Shown here in pieces: positions 1-13,708 of a stretch of DNA of 64,000 bases. The notes under the pieces are model-generated. The model saw only the letters and a list, made by a program, of their open reading frames with translations. It was not told the DNA's origin and ran no database searches. Within the stretch, counting starts at the first letter, position 1. Each line of letters opens with the position of its first letter. The stretch is from contig JARWKL010000009.1 in assembly GCA_029961685.1 (NCBI GenBank), positions 19,277,237 to 19,341,236 of the forward strand, read 5' to 3'. The DNA is from Aristolochia californica. Taxonomy: Eukaryota > Streptophyta > Magnoliopsida > Piperales > Aristolochiaceae. The translations under genes and the position numbers were made by a program.

Positions 1-560
1 TGATATATAAAAACTAAAAGGAGTTTATTATCCCTCAAAATTAGAGTGACATTTTGGAAATTTCTCTCTCTTAATTTGTGCAGTGTGCATTTCCATTTTA
101 GATGTATAATTTTTTCTTAAATCAAAATTTGATTTTTTACTTTTCCATTCATCTCGTAGACAAAAAAGAGAATAGATGACAATGATATGAAATTATAGAG
201 TTTGTGTATGGAAAAAATTTAAAGCAATAACAAATGTCAGTAAAGAAAATTTATTCACAGACCACAAATGAACACAAAAGTTTTGTTATCCAAGTTGGGA
301 AATTCCACTGGATCAAAAAGCCCCAATAGCTTGGAATTTGATAAGAAAGAGATTTTTCTATACATGCTTTAAAAAATGGATATGCATGCTTGAAACATGT
401 TAAAGATTAAAATGACCTATGGATCCAAACCGCTCTTTAAATTCTCAAGTGAACGTTCGGTGGGATACTTACCCGAGTCAAACAAGCCATTATTTTGCCC
501 AATAACAGAAAGCTGACCTAACGATAATTGATGATTGTAAAGTGATTTATCATGCGTAAC
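1..560 (+). repeat. Partial left-edge monomer (subfamily A, 19-bp-deletion type)
   Basis: This unit is cut by the window start. It begins at the TGATATATAAAAAC element and runs to the next anchor. At about 420-435 it lacks the CTTTTAAAGAGAATAACAA segment that most units have, so GGATCCAAACC is joined directly to GCTCT. The same loss is seen at about 8460-8475, which ties the two units to one lineage. Confidence 0.93.
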
Positions 561-3500
561 GGGCTATATTTTTGTGAGGAATGACTTATGGGTTGGTATT
601 CAACACACAGTTAAAATTCTCACGCCTCCTCCACATTTTCCCGACGATTGCAATACCAGATATATAAAAACTAAAAAGAGTATACAATCCCTCAAAATTC
701 CAGACACATTTTGGAAATATCTCTCTCTAAATTTGTCCTTTGTGCATTTCTATTTTAGATCTATACTTTTTTCTTAAATCAAAACTAGAGTTTTCACTTT
801 TCCCTTCATCTCGTGAACAGAAAAGAAAATAGATGACAAGAAAATGAAAAGTTTAGAGTTTGTGTATGGAAAAAAATTAAAGAAATAAAAAATGTAAGTA
901 AAGAAAATTTATTCACACACCACAAATGAACACAAAAGTTTTGTTATCCAAGTTTTGGAAATTCCACTAGTTCAACAATCCCAATACCTTGGAATATAAA
1001 AAGAAAGAGATTTTTCTACACATGCTTTAAAAAATGGATATGCATGCTTGGAACTTGTTAACGATGCACATGACCTATAGATCCAAACCTTTTAAAGAGA
1101 ATAACAAACCGGTCTTATATTCACAAGTGAACGTGCGGTGGGATATTTACCCGAGTCAAGCAAGCCATTATATTGCCAATTTAGAAAAAGCTGACCTAAC
1201 GGTCATTCATGATTGTAAAGTGATTTATCATCCATAACGGGCTATATTTTTTTTGGAGTGACTTATGTGTTGGGATTCAACACTCAATTAAAATTCCCCC
1301 GCCTCCCCCTTTTCCCGATGATTGCAAAACCTTATATAAAAACACTAAAAAGAGTTTACAATCCTTAAAAATTACGGAAACATTTTGGAAATATCTCTCT
1401 CTAAATTTGTGCATTGTGCATTTCTATTTTAGATGTATACTTTTTTCTTAAATCAAAACTTGAGTTTTCACTTTTCCCTTCATCTCGTAAACAAAAAAGA
1501 AAATAGATGACAACAAAATGAAAATTTTAGAGTTTGTGTTTGGAAAAAATTATAGGAACAACAAATGTAAGTTAGGAAAATTTATTCGCTCACGAAAAAT
1601 GAACACAAAAGTTTTGTTATCCAAGTATAGGAAATTCCACTAGTTCAACAACCCCAATAGCTATGAATTTGATAAGAAATAGATTTTTCTACACATGCTT
1701 TAAAAAAAGGATATGCATGCTGGAACAATGCAAATATGCAAATGACCTATGGATCCGTTTAAAGAGATTAACACTCAGTTCTGAAGTGAACATGCGGTGG
1801 GGTACTTACCCGAGTCAAACAAGCCATTATTTTGCCCATTTACAAAAAGCTGACCTAACGGTCATTGATGATTGTAAAGCGATTTATCATGCATAACGGG
1901 CTATATTTTTGTAAAGAATAACTTATGGGTTGAGAGTCAACACTCAGTTAAAATTCCCCTGCCTCCCCCTTTTCTAGACGATTGTAAAACCTGATATATT
2001 AAAACTAAACAGAGTTTACAATCCCTAAAAATTACAGAAACTTTTTGGAAATTTCTCTCTCTAAATTTGTGGATTGTGCATTTCAATTTTATATGTATAT
2101 TTTTTCTTAAAAAAAAACAAGAGTTTTCTCTTTTCCCTTCATTTCTTAAACAAAAAAGAGAATAGATGACAACGAAATGAAAATTTTGGAGTTTGTGTAT
2201 GGAAAAAATTCAAAGCAAAACAAATGTAAGTTAAGAAAATTTATTCACTCACCACAAAAGTTTTGTTATCCAAGTTTGGGAAATTTCACTAGTTCAACAA
2301 CCCCAATAGTTTGGAATTTGATATGAAAGAGATTTTTCTACACATCCTTTAAAAAATTGATATGCATTCTTGAAACTTTTTAAAGATGAAAATGACCTAT
2401 GAATCCAAACCTTTTAAAGAGAATAACAAACCGCTCATTAAATTCTCAAGTGAACGTGCAGTGGGATATTTACCCGAGTCAAACTAGCCATTACTTTGCC
2501 CATTTAAAAAAATTTGACCTAAGAATCATTGATGATTTTAAAGTGATTTATCATGCGTAACGGGCTATATTTTTGTGAGGAATGACTTATGGGTTGGGAT
2601 TCAACACTCAGTTAAATTTCCCCCGCCTCCCCCTTTTCTCGATGATTGGAAAACTAGATTTATAAAAACTAAAAAGAGTTTACAATCCCTAAAAATTACA
2701 GACACTTTTTGGAAATATCTCTCTCTAAATTTGTGCATTGTGCATTTCTATTTTAGATATATACTTTTTTCTTAAATCAAAACTTGAGTTTTCACTTTTC
2801 CCTTCATCTCGTAAACAAAAAAGAAAATAGATGACAACAAAATGAAAATTTTAGAGTTTGTGTTTGGAAAAAATTTATAGGAATAACAAATGTAAGTTAG
2901 GAAAATTTATTCACACACCACAAATGAACACAAAAGTTTGGTTATCCAAGTATCGGAAATTCCACTAGTTCAACAACCCCAATAGCTATGAATTTGATAA
3001 GAAATAGATTTTTCTACACATGCTTTAAAAGAAGGATATGCATGCTGGAACAATGTCAAATATGCAAATGACCTATGGATCCTTTTAAAGAGATTAACAA
3101 ACCGCCCGTTAAGTTCTGAAGTGAACTTGCGGTGGGATACTTACCCGAGTCAAACAAGCCATTATTTTGCCCATTTACAAAAAGCTGACCTAACGATCAT
3201 TGATGATTGTAAAGCGATTTTTCATGCATAACGGGCTATATTTTTGTAAGGAATGACTTATGGGTTAAGATTCAACACTCAGTTAAAATTCCCCTGCCTC
3301 CCCCTTTTCTAGACGATTGTAAAACCTGATATATAAAAAATAAACAAAGTTTACAATCCCTAAAAATTACAGAAACTTTTTGGAAATATTTTTCTCTAAA
3401 TTTGTGCATTGTGCATTTCCATTTTAGATATATATTTTTTTCTTAAAAAAAAACTAGAGTTTTCTCTTTTCCCTTCATTTCTTAAACAAAAAAGAGAATA

Positions 3501-6500
3501 GTTGACAACGAAATGAAAATTTTAGAGTTTGTGTATGGAAAAAATTCAAAGCAATAACAAATGTAAGTTAATAAAATTTATTCACACACCACAAATGAGC
3601 ACAAAAGTTTTGTTATCCAAGTTTGGGAAATTCCACTAGTTCAACAACCCCAATAGCTTGGAATTTGATAAGAAAGAGATTTTTCTACACATCCTTTAAA
3701 AAATGGATATGCATTCTTGAAACTTTTTAAAGATGAAAATGACCTATGAATCCAAACATTTTAAAGAGAATAATAAACCGCTCATTAAATTCTCAAGTGA
3801 ATGTGCAGTGGGATATTTACCCGAGTCAAACTAGTCATTACTTTGCCCATTTACAAAAAGCTGACCTAAGAATCATTGATGATTTTAAAGTGATTTATCA
3901 TGCATAATGGGCAATATTTTTGTAAGGATTGACTTATGGGTCTGGATTCAACACTCAGTTAAAATTCCCTCGCCTTCCCCTTTTCCCGATGATTGCAAAA
4001 CCTGATATATAAAAACTAAAAAGAGTTTTCAAGCCCAAAAAAATTACAGAAACTTTTCGGATATATCTCTCCCTATATTTGTGCATTTTCATTTTAGATC
4101 TATACTTTTTTCTTAAATCAAAACTTGAGTTTTCACTTTTCTCTTCATCTCGTAGACAAAAAAGAGAATAGATGGCAAGGAAATTAAAATTTTAGAGTTT
4201 GTGTATGGAAAAAATTTAAAGCAATAGCAAATGTAAGTAAATAAAATTTTTTACACACCCCAAATGAACACAAAATTTTTCTTATCCAAGTTTGGGAAAT
4301 TCGACTAGTTCAACTACCCCAATAGCTTGGAATTTGATAAGAAAGAGATTTGTCTGCACTAGCTTTAAAAAATGGATATGCTTGCTTGACACATGTTAAA
4401 GATGCAAATGACCAATGGATCCAAAAATTTTAAAGAGAATAACAAACCGCTGATGAAATTCTCAAGTGAACGTGCGGTTGGATACAGACCCTATAAAACA
4501 AACCATTATTTTGCCCATTTACAAAAAGCTGACCTAACGATCATTAATGATTGTAAAGTTATTTATCATGCGTAACGGGCTATATTTCTGTAAGGAATAA
4601 CTTATGGTTTAGGATTCAATACTCAGTAAAATTCCCTTGCCTCCATCTTTTCCCGACGATTGCAAAGCTTGATATATAAAAACTAAAAAGAGTTTACAAT
4701 CCCTAAAAATTACAGAAACTTTTTGGAAATAACTCTCTCTAAATTTGTGCATTGTGTATTTCCTTTTTAAATGTATACTTTTTTCTTAAATCAAAACTTG
4801 AGTTTTCACTTTTCCCTTAATCTCGTAGACAAAAAGAGAACAAATGACAACGAAATGAAAATTTTAGAGATTGTGTATGGATAAAATTTAAAGCAATAAC
4901 AAATGAAAGTAAAGAAAATTTATTCACACACAACAAATGAACACAAAAGTTTTGTTATCCAAGTTTGGGAAATTCGACTAGTTCAACAACCCCAATAGCT
5001 TGGAAATAAGAAAGAGATTTTTCTACATATGCTTTAACAAATGGAGATGCAAGCTTGAAACATTTTAAAGATGCAAAAGACCTATGGATCCAAACCTTTT
5101 AAAGAGAATAACAAACCGCTCATTAAATTCCCAAGTGAACGTGCGGTGGGATACTTACAGGAGTTAAACAAGCCATTATTTTGCCCATTTACAAAAAGCT
5201 GACCTAACAATCATTGATGATTGTAAAGTGATTTATCTTTTGTAACGGGCTATATTTTTTTATGGAATGACTTATGGGTTGGGTTAAACACTCAGTTAAA
5301 ATTCCCCCGCCTCCCCCTTTTCCCGACGATTGCAAAACCTGATATATAAAAACTAAAAAGAGTTTAAAATCCCTAAAAATTATAGACACTTTTTGGAAAT
5401 TTCTCTCTCTAAATTTGTGCATTGTTCATTTCCATTTTAGATGTATAATTTTTTCTTAAATCTAAACTTGAGTTTTCACTTTTCCCTTCATCTCGTAGAC
5501 GAAAAAGACAATAGATGAAAACGAAATAAAAAATTTAGAGTTTGTGTATGGAAAAAATTAAAAGCCATAACAAATGTAAGTAAAGAAAACTTATTCACAC
5601 ACCAAAAATGAACCAAAAAGTTTTGTTATCCAAGTTTCAGAAATTCCACTAGTTCAACAACTCCAATCGCTTGGTATTTGAAAAGAAAGAGATTTTTCAA
5701 CACATGTTTTAAAAAATGGATATGCATGCTTGAAACATGTTAAAGATGCAATTGACCTATGGATCCAAACCTTTTAAAGAGAATAACAAACTGCTCATTA
5801 AATTCTCAAGTGAACGTGCGGTGAGATATTTACACGAGTCAAACAAGCCTTAATTTTTCCCATTTAAAAAAAGGTGACCTAACGATCATTGCTGATTGTA
5901 ATGTGATTTATCATGCGTAACGGGCTATATTTTTGTAAGGAATGGCTTATGGGCTGGGATTCAACACTCAGTTGAAATCCCCCCGTCTCGCCCTTTTCCC
6001 TACCATTGCAATATCTGATATATAAAAACAAAAACGAGTTTACAATCCCTAAAAATTACTAACACTTTTTGGAAATCTCTCTCCCTAAATTTGTGCATTG
6101 TGGATATCCATTTTAGAAGTATAATTTTTTCTTAAATCAAAACTTGAGTTTTCACTTTTCCCTTCATCTCGTAGACAAAAAAGACAATAGATGATAATGA
6201 AATAAAAATTTTAGAGTTTGTGTATGGAAAATATTTAAAGCCATAACAAATGTAAGTAAAGAAAACTTATTCACACACCACAAATGAACACAAAAGTTTT
6301 TTTATCCAAGTTTTGGAAATTCCACTAGTTCAACAACTCCAATAGCTTCGAATTTGAAAAGAAAGAGATTTTTCTACACATGTTTTAAAAAATCGATATG
6401 CATGCTTGAAACATGTTAAAGATGCAAATGACCTAGGAATCCAAACCATTTAAAGAGAATAACAAACCGCTCATTAAATTCTTAAGTGAACGTGCGATGG

Positions 6501-7264
6501 GATATTTACCCGAGTCAAACAAGCCATTATTTGCCCATTTACAAAAAGCTGACCTAAATATCATTGATGATTGTAAAGTGATTTATCATGCATAACAGGC
6601 TATATTTTTGTAAGGAATGATTATGGGTTGGGATTCAACACTAAGTTAAAATTCCCCCGCCTCGCCGTTTTCCCGACGATTGCAAAACCTAATGTATAAA
6701 AACTAAAAAGAGTTTACAATCCCTCAAGATTATTGACACATTTGGGAAATATCTCTCTTAAATTGTGCATTGTGCATTTCCATTTTAGATGTATACTTTT
6801 TTCTTAAATCAAAACTTGAGTTTTCACTTCTCCCTTGAAAACGTTGACAAAAAAGAGAATAGATGAAAATGAAATGAAAATTTTAGAGATTGTGTATGGA
6901 AAAAATTTAAAGCAATAACAAATGTAAGTAAAGAAAATTTATTCACACACCACAAACGAACACAAAAGTGTTGTTATACAAGTTTGGGAAATTCCACTAG
7001 TTCAACAACCCCAATAGCTTGGAATTTGATAAGAGATTTTTCTACACATGCTTTAAAAATGGATATGCATGCTTGAAACATGTTAAAAATGCAAATCACC
7101 TATGGATCCAAACCTTTTAGAGAGAATAACAAACCGCTCTATAAATTCTCAAGTGAACGTGTGGTGGGATATTTACCCGAGTCAAACAAGACATTATTTT
7201 GCCCATTTACAAAAAGCTGACCTAATGATCATTGATGATTGTAAAGTGATTTATCATGCGTAAC
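561..7264 (+). repeat. Monomers 1-10, subfamily A
   Basis: Units start at (length) 561 (678), 1239 (659), 1898 (664), 2562 (671), 3233 (676), 3909 (668), 4577 (670), 5247 (675), 5922 (675) and 6597 (668). All carry subfamily A marks: GGATACTTACC or GGATATTTACC and TTAAATCAAAAC. Units 1239/1898 and 2562/3233 form two copies of a dimer with shared rare marks such as TTCTAGACGATTG and a run of A's after TTTCTT. In units 1239 and 2562 the region after GGATCC is shortened, which restores a local open frame at 1663-1896. No gene is supported here. Confidence 0.93.
1239..3908 (+). repeat. Tandem dimer: two copies of a two-monomer block
   Basis: Units 1239-2561 and 2562-3908 match as pairs at an offset of about 1325-1331 bp. 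The first member of each pair shares AGCTATGAATTTGATAAG, GAAATAGATTTTTC and ATGCTGGAACAATG, whereas ordinary units read AGCTTGG and ATGCTTGAAACATG. The second member of each pair shares TTTTCTAGACGATTGTAAAA and CATTTCTTAAACAAAAAAG. Rare variants linked in two successive units indicate duplication of a dimer as a block rather than independent change. Confidence 0.85.
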
Positions 7265-8439
7265 GGGCTATATTTTTGTAAGGAATGACTTATGGGTTGG
7301 GATTCAACACTCAGTCAAAATTCCCCCGCCTCCTCCCCCTTTTTTCGACTATTGCAATACCTGATATATAAAAACTAAAAAGAGATTACAATCCCTAAAA
7401 ATTATAGACACTTTTTGGAAATATCTCTCTCTAAATTTGTCCATTCTGCATTTCCATTTTAGATCTATACTTCTTTCTTAAATCAAAACTTGACTTTTCA
7501 CTTTTCCCTACATCTGGTAGACAAAAAAAAGAATAGATGACAACAAAATGAAAATTTTAGAGGTTTTGTACGGAAAAAAATTAAAGCAATGACAAATGTA
7601 AGTTAAGAAAATTTATTCACACACCACAAATGAACACAAAAGTTTTGTTATCCAAGTCTGGGAAATTCCACTAGTTCAACAACCCCAATAGCTTGGAATT
7701 TGAAAAGAAAGATATTTTTCTACGCACTCTTTAAAAAATGGATATGCATGCTTGAAACATGTTAAAGATGCAAATGACCTATGGATCCAAACCTTTTAAA
7801 GAAAATAAAAAACCGCTCATTAAATTCTCAAGTAAACGTGCGGTGGGATATTAACCAGAGTCAAACAAGCAATTATTTTGCCAATTTAAAAAAGCCGACC
7901 TAACGATCATTGATGATTGTAAAGTTATTTATCATGCGCAACGGCCTATATTTTTTTAAGGATGACTTATGGGTTGGGATTCAACACTCAGTCAAAATTC
8001 CTCCGCCTCTGCCTCCTTTTCCCGACGATTGCAATACCTTATATATAAAAACTAAAAAGAGTTTACAATCCCTAAAAATTTCAGAGACTTTTTGGAAATA
8101 TCTCTCCTTAAATTTGTGCATTGTGCATTTCCATTTTAGATGTATGCTTTTTTCTTAAATCAAAACTTGAGTTTTCACTTTTCCCTTCATCTCGTAGACA
8201 AAAAGGAGAATAGATGACAACGAAATAAAAAATTTAGAGTTTGTGTATGGAAAAAATTTAAAGCAATAACAAATGTAAGTAAAGAAAACTTATTCACACT
8301 CCACAAATTAACCCAAAAGTTTTGTTATCCAAGTTTCGGAAATTCCATTAGTTCAACAACTCCAATAGCTTGAAATTTGAAAAGAAAGAGATTTTTCTAC
8401 ACATGCTTTAAAAAATGGATATGCATGTTTGAAACATGT

Positions 8440-9450
8440 TAAAGACGCAAATGACCTATGGATCCAAACCGCTCTATAAATTCTCAAGTGAACGTGCGGT
8501 GGGATACTTACCCTAGTCAAACAAGCCATTATTTTCCCCAATTACATAAAGCTGACCTAACGATCATTGATGATTGTAAAGTGATTTATCATGCGTAACG
8601 GGCTATATTTTTGTAAGGAATGACTTATGGGTTGGGATTCAACACTTGGTTAAAATTCCCACGCCTCCTCCGCATTTTTTATGATTGCAATACCTGATAT
8701 ATCAAAACTAGAAAGAGTATACAATCCCTCAAAATTGCAGACACTTTTTTGAAATATCTCTCTCTAAATTTGTCCTTTGTGCATTTCCATTTTAGATCTA
8801 TACTTTTTTCTTTAATCAAAACTAGAGTTTTCACTTTTCGCTTCATCTCGTGAACAAAAATAGAAAATATATGACAAAAAAATGAAAATTATAGAGTTTG
8901 TGTATGGAAAAAAAGCAAAGCAGTAACAAATGTAAGTAAAGAAAATTTATTCACACACCACAAATGAACACAAAAGTTTTGTTATCCAAGTTTTGGAAAT
9001 TCCACTAGTTCAACAACCCCAATAGCTTGGAATTTGAAAAGAAAGAGATTTTTCTACACATGCTTTCAAAAATGGATATGCATGCTTGGAACTTGTTAAA
9101 GATGCACATGACCTATGGATCCAAACCTTTTAAAGAGAATAACAAACTTCTCTTAAATTCACAAGTGAACGTACGGTGGGATATTTACCTGAGTCAAGCA
9201 AGCAATTATTTTGCCCAATTAAAAAAAGCTGACCTAACGATCATTCATGATTGTAAAGTGATTTATCATGTATAACGGGCTATATTTTTTTAGGAATGAA
9301 TTATGTGTTGAGATTCATCACTCAATTAAAATTCCCCCACCTCCCCCTTTTCCCGACGATTGCAAAACCTGATATATAAAAACTAAAAAGAGTTTACAAT
9401 CCCTTAAAATTACAGAAACTTTTTGGAAATATCTCTCTCTAAATTTGAGC
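8440..9450 (+). repeat. Copy of the 0.40-1.41 kb block, twelve monomers away
   Basis: This stretch shares linked rare marks with 0.40-1.41 kb at an offset of about 8038 bp. The marks are the 19-bp loss after GGATCCAAACC, GAGTATACAATCCCTC, TTTGTCCTTTGTGC, TCAAAACTAGAG, ATGCTTGGAACTTGTTAA, GATGCACATGACC and TTATGTGTTG. Ordinary units read GAGTTTACAATCCC, TTTGTGCATTGTGC, CAAAACTTGAG and ATGCTTGAAACATG at these places. So many changes held in order along about 1 kb show that the two stretches are copies of one ancestral segment. Confidence 0.88.
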
Positions 9451-9952
9451 ATTGTGCATTTATATTTTAGATGTATACTTTTTTTTTTAAATCAAAACTT
9501 GAGTTTTCACTTTTCCCTTCATCTCGTAGACAAAAAAGAGAATAGATGGCAACGAATTGAAAATTTTAGAGATTGTGTATGGAAAAAATTTAAAGTAATA
9601 ACAAATGTAAGTAAAGAGAAATTATTCACACACCACAAATGAACTCAAAAGTTTCGTTATCCAAGTTTGGGAAATTACACTAGTTCAACAACCCCAATAG
9701 CTTTAAATTTGCTAAGAAAGAGATTTTTCTATACATGCTTTAAAAAATGGATATGCATGCTTGAAACATGTTAAAGATGCAAATGACCTTTAGATCGAAA
9801 CCTTTTAAAGAGAATAATAAACCGCTCATTAAATTATCAAGTGCACGTGCGGTGGGATACTTACACGAGTCAAACAAGCCATTATTTTGCCCATTTACAA
9901 AAAGCTGATTTAACGATCATTGATGATTGTAAAGTGATTTATCATGCGTAAC

Positions 9953-10339
9953 GGGCTATATTTTTGTAAGGAATGACTTATGGGTTGGGATTCAACACTC
10001 AGTTAAAATTTATTCACACACCACAAATAAACACAAAAGTTTATTTATCCAAGTTTGGCAAATTCCTCTATTTCAACAACCCCAATAGCTGGGAGTTTGA
10101 TAAGAAAGTGATTTTTCTACACATGCTTTAAAAAGTAGATATGTTGCTTGAAAAAAGTTAAAGATGAGAATGACCTATTCATCCAAACCTATTAAAGAGA
10201 ATAACAAACCGCTCATTAAATTCTCAAGTGAACGTGTGGTGGGATACTTATCAGAGTCAAACCAGCCATTATTTTGACCATTTACAAAAAGCTGACCAAA
10301 CGATCATTGATGATTGTAAAGTGATTTATCATGTGTAAC
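9953..10339 (+). repeat. Short monomer (387 bp), ~290-bp internal deletion
   Basis: The unit runs normally to ACTCAGTTAAAATT, then continues at once with TATTCACACACC. The pyrimidine tract, the TATA-like element and the whole A/T-tract segment are missing. Both deletion endpoints carry AAAATT, which remains once at 10005-10010, so microhomology-mediated joining or replication slippage is likely. This deletion is different from, and larger than, the recurrent 154-bp deletion to the right. I saw it only once. Confidence 0.93.
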
Positions 10340-11017
10340 GGGCTATATTTTGTAAGGAATGACTTATGGGTTTGGATTCAACACTCAGTTAAAATTCCCA
10401 CACCTCCTCCCCCTTTTCCCAACGATTGCAATACCTGATATATAAAAACTAAAAAGAGTTTACAATCCCTAAAAATTCCAGACACTTTTTGGAAATATCT
10501 CTCTCTAAATTTTTGCATTGTGCTTTTCAATTTTAGATCTATACTTTTTTCTTAGATCAAAACTTGAGTTTTCAATTTTCCCTTCTTCTTGTAAACAAAA
10601 AAGAGAATAGATGACAATAAAATGAAAATTTTAGTGTTTGTGTATGGAAAAAAATTAAAGAAATAAAAAATGTAAGTAAAGAAAACTTATTCACACACAA
10701 CAAATGAACACAAAAGTTTTGTTACCCAAGTTTTGGAAATTCCATTAGTTCAACAACCCCAATAGCTTGGAATTTGAAAAGAAAGACATTTTTCTACACA
10801 TGCTTTAAAAAATGGAGATGCCTGCTTGAAACATGTTAAAGATGCAAATGACCTATGGATCCAAACCTTTTAAAGATAATAACACACCACTCATTAAATT
10901 CTCAAGTGAACGTGCGGTGGGATATTTACCCGAGTCAAACAAGCCATTATTTTGTCAATTTTAAAAAAGCTGACCTAATGATCATTGATGGTTGTAAAGT
11001 GATTTATCATGCGTAAT

Positions 11018-11714
11018 GGGCTATATTTTTTTAGGAATGACTTATGGGTTGGGATTCAACACTCAATTAAAATTCCCCCTCCTCCCCTTTTTCCCGACGA
11101 TTGTAAAACCTGATAAATAAAAACTAAAAAGAGTTTAAAATCGCTAAAAATTACAGACACTTCTTTGAAATATATCTCTCTAAATTTGTGCATTGTATAT
11201 TTCCATTTTAGATGTATAATTTTTTCTTAAATCAAAACTTGAGTTTTCACTTTTCCCTTCATCTCGTAGACAAAAAAGAGAATAGATGACAACGAAATGA
11301 AAATTTTAGAGTTTGTGTATGGAAAAAATTAAAAAAATAACAAATGTAAGTAAAGAAAATTTATTCACACACCACAAGTGAACACAAAAGTTTTGTTACC
11401 CAAGTTTGGGAAATTCCACTAGTTCAACAACCCCAATAGCTTGGAATTTGAAAATAAAGAGATTTTTCTACACATGCTTTAAAACATTTTTCTACACATG
11501 CTTTAAAACATTTATATGCATGCTTGAAACATGTTAAAAATGAAAATGACCTATGGATCTAAACATTTTAAAGAGAATAACAAACCGCTCATTAAATTCT
11601 CAAGTGAACGTGTGGTGGGATACTATTAGAGTCAAACCAGCCATTATTTTGCCCATTTACAAAAAGCTGACCTAACGATCATTGATGATTGTAAATTGAT
11701 TTATCATGCGTAAC
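11018..11714 (+). repeat. Monomer with 24-bp tandem duplication (697 bp)
   Basis: The 24-bp segment ATTTTTCTACAC...TTTAAAAC occurs twice in direct succession, at 11462-11485 and 11486-11509. Every other unit has it once. The two copies are identical, so the duplication is recent relative to the divergence of the monomers. Confidence 0.92.
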
Positions 11715-13066
11715 GGGCTATATTTTTGTAAGGAATAACTTATGGGTTTGGATTCAACACTCAGTTAAAATTCCCCCGTGTCCTCCCCTTTTGCGACGAT
11801 TGCAATACCTGATATATACACACTAAAAGGAGTTTACAATCCCTAAAAATTACAGACACTTTTTGGAAATATCTCTCTCTAAATTTTTGCATTGTGCCTT
11901 TCCATTTTAGATGTACACTTTTTTCTTAAATCAAAACTAGAATTTTCACTTTTTCCTTCATCTCGTAGACAAAAAAGAGAATAGATGACAACGAAATGAA
12001 AATTTTAGAGTTTGTGTATGGAAAAAAATTAAAGCAATAGCAAATGTAAGTAAAGAAAATTTATTCACATGCAACCAATGAACACGAAAGTTTTGTTATC
12101 CAAGTTTGGGAAATTGCACTAGTTCAACAACCCCAATAGCTTGGAATTTGATAAGAAAGAGATTTTTCTAAACATGCTTTAAAAAATTATTATGCATGCT
12201 TGAAACATGTTAAAGATGCAAATGACCTATGCATCAAAACCATTTAAAGAGAATAACAAACCCCTAATTAAATTCCCAAGTGAACGAGCGGAGGGATAAT
12301 TACTCGAGTCAAACTAGCCATTATTTGGCCTATTTAGACAAAGCTGATCTAACGATCATTGATGATTGTAAAGTGATTTATCAAGCGTAACGGGCTATAT
12401 TTTTGTTCGGAATGACTTATGGGTTGGAATTTAACACTCAGTTAAAATTCCCCCGCCTCCCCCTTTTCCTGACAATTGCAAAACCTGATATAGAAAAACT
12501 AAAATGTGTTTACAATCCCAAAAAATCACAAAATATTTTTGGAAATATATCTCTCTAAATTTGTGCATTGTGCAGTTCCATTTTAGATGTATACTTTTTT
12601 CTTTAATCAAAACTTGGGTTTTCACTTTTCTCTTCATCTCGTAGACCAAAAATTGAATAGATGACAACGAATTAAAAATTTTAGGGTTTGTGTATGGAGA
12701 AAATTCAAATAAATAACAACTTTAAGTTAAGAAAATTTATTCACACACCAGAAATGACCAGAAAAGTTTTGTTATCGAAGTTTGGGAAATTCCACTAGTT
12801 CAACAACTCTAATAGCTTTGAATTGGAAAGAAAGAGATTTTTTCACCCATGCTATACAAAATGGATACGCATGCTTGAAACATGTTAAAGATGCAAATGA
12901 CCTATGGATCCAAACCTTTTAAAGAGATTAGTACACCGCTATTTAAGTTGTCAAGTGATAGTGCGGTGGGATACTTACCCGAGTCAAACAAGCCATTATT
13001 TTGCCCATTTACAAAAAGTTGACCTAATGATCATTGATGATTATATAGTGATTTATCATGCGTAAC

Positions 13067-13708
13067 GGACTATATTTTTGTATGGAATGACATATGGGTT
13101 GGGATTCAACACTCAATTAAAATTCCCCTGCCTCCCCCTTTTCTCGATGATTGTAAAACCTGATATATAAAAACTAAAAAGAATTTACAATCCCTAAAAC
13201 TACAGAAACTTTTTTGAAATATCTCTCCCTAAATTTTTGCATTGTGCAATTTCATTTTAGATGTATACTTTTTTTTTTAAATCAAAACTTGAGTTTTCCC
13301 TTCTTCGTTCATCTTGTGGACAAAAAAGTTTTGTGTATGGAAAAAATTTAAAGCAATAGCAAATGTAAGTTAAGAAAATTTATTCACACACCACAAATGA
13401 ACACAAAAGTTTTGTTATCCAAGTTTGGGAAATTCCACTAGTTCAACAACCCCAATAGCTGGGAATTTGATAAGAAAGAGATTTTTCTACACATGCTTTA
13501 AAAAATAGATATGCTTGCTTGAAACTTGTTAAAGATGGAAATGACTATGGATCCAAACCTTTTAAAGTAAATTAAAAAACACAAATTAAATTCTCAAGTG
13601 AACGTGCGGTGGGATACTTACCAGAGTCAAACAAACCATTATTTTGCCCATTTACAAAAAGCTGACCTAACGATCATTGATGATTATATAGTGATTTATC
13701 ATGGTAAC
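13067..13708 (+). repeat. Monomer with ~33-bp deletion (642 bp)
   Basis: At about 13320-13335 GGACAAAAAAG is joined directly to TTTTGTGTATGG. The usual GAATAGATGACAACG...TTTTAGAG segment is lost. The rest of the unit is ordinary subfamily A. Confidence 0.88.

Larger units (their letters stand above)
7265..13708 (+). repeat. Monomers 11-20, subfamily A, with several indel variants
   Basis: Units start at (length) 7265 (678), 7943 (657), 8600 (677), 9277 (676), 9953 (387), 10340 (678), 11018 (697), 11715 (677), 12392 (675) and 13067 (642). Three units have clear indels, listed separately: 9953, 11018 and 13067. Unit 7943 repeats the 19-bp loss seen in the left-edge unit. The stretch 8.44-9.45 kb matches 0.40-1.41 kb at twelve monomers' distance. 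No gene is supported here. Confidence 0.92.

Noticed and set aside
5204..5422. Recurrent minus-strand frame with GKGGGGGILTEC (also at 12431, 18477, 20500, 43838)
   Set aside because: The glycine run is only the reverse complement of the pyrimidine tract. The frame is broken in most units and overlaps plus-strand frames.
10005..10340. Transposon insertion or foreign sequence at the irregular spacing
   Set aside because: All bases match the satellite in order. The spacing is explained by a simple deletion.
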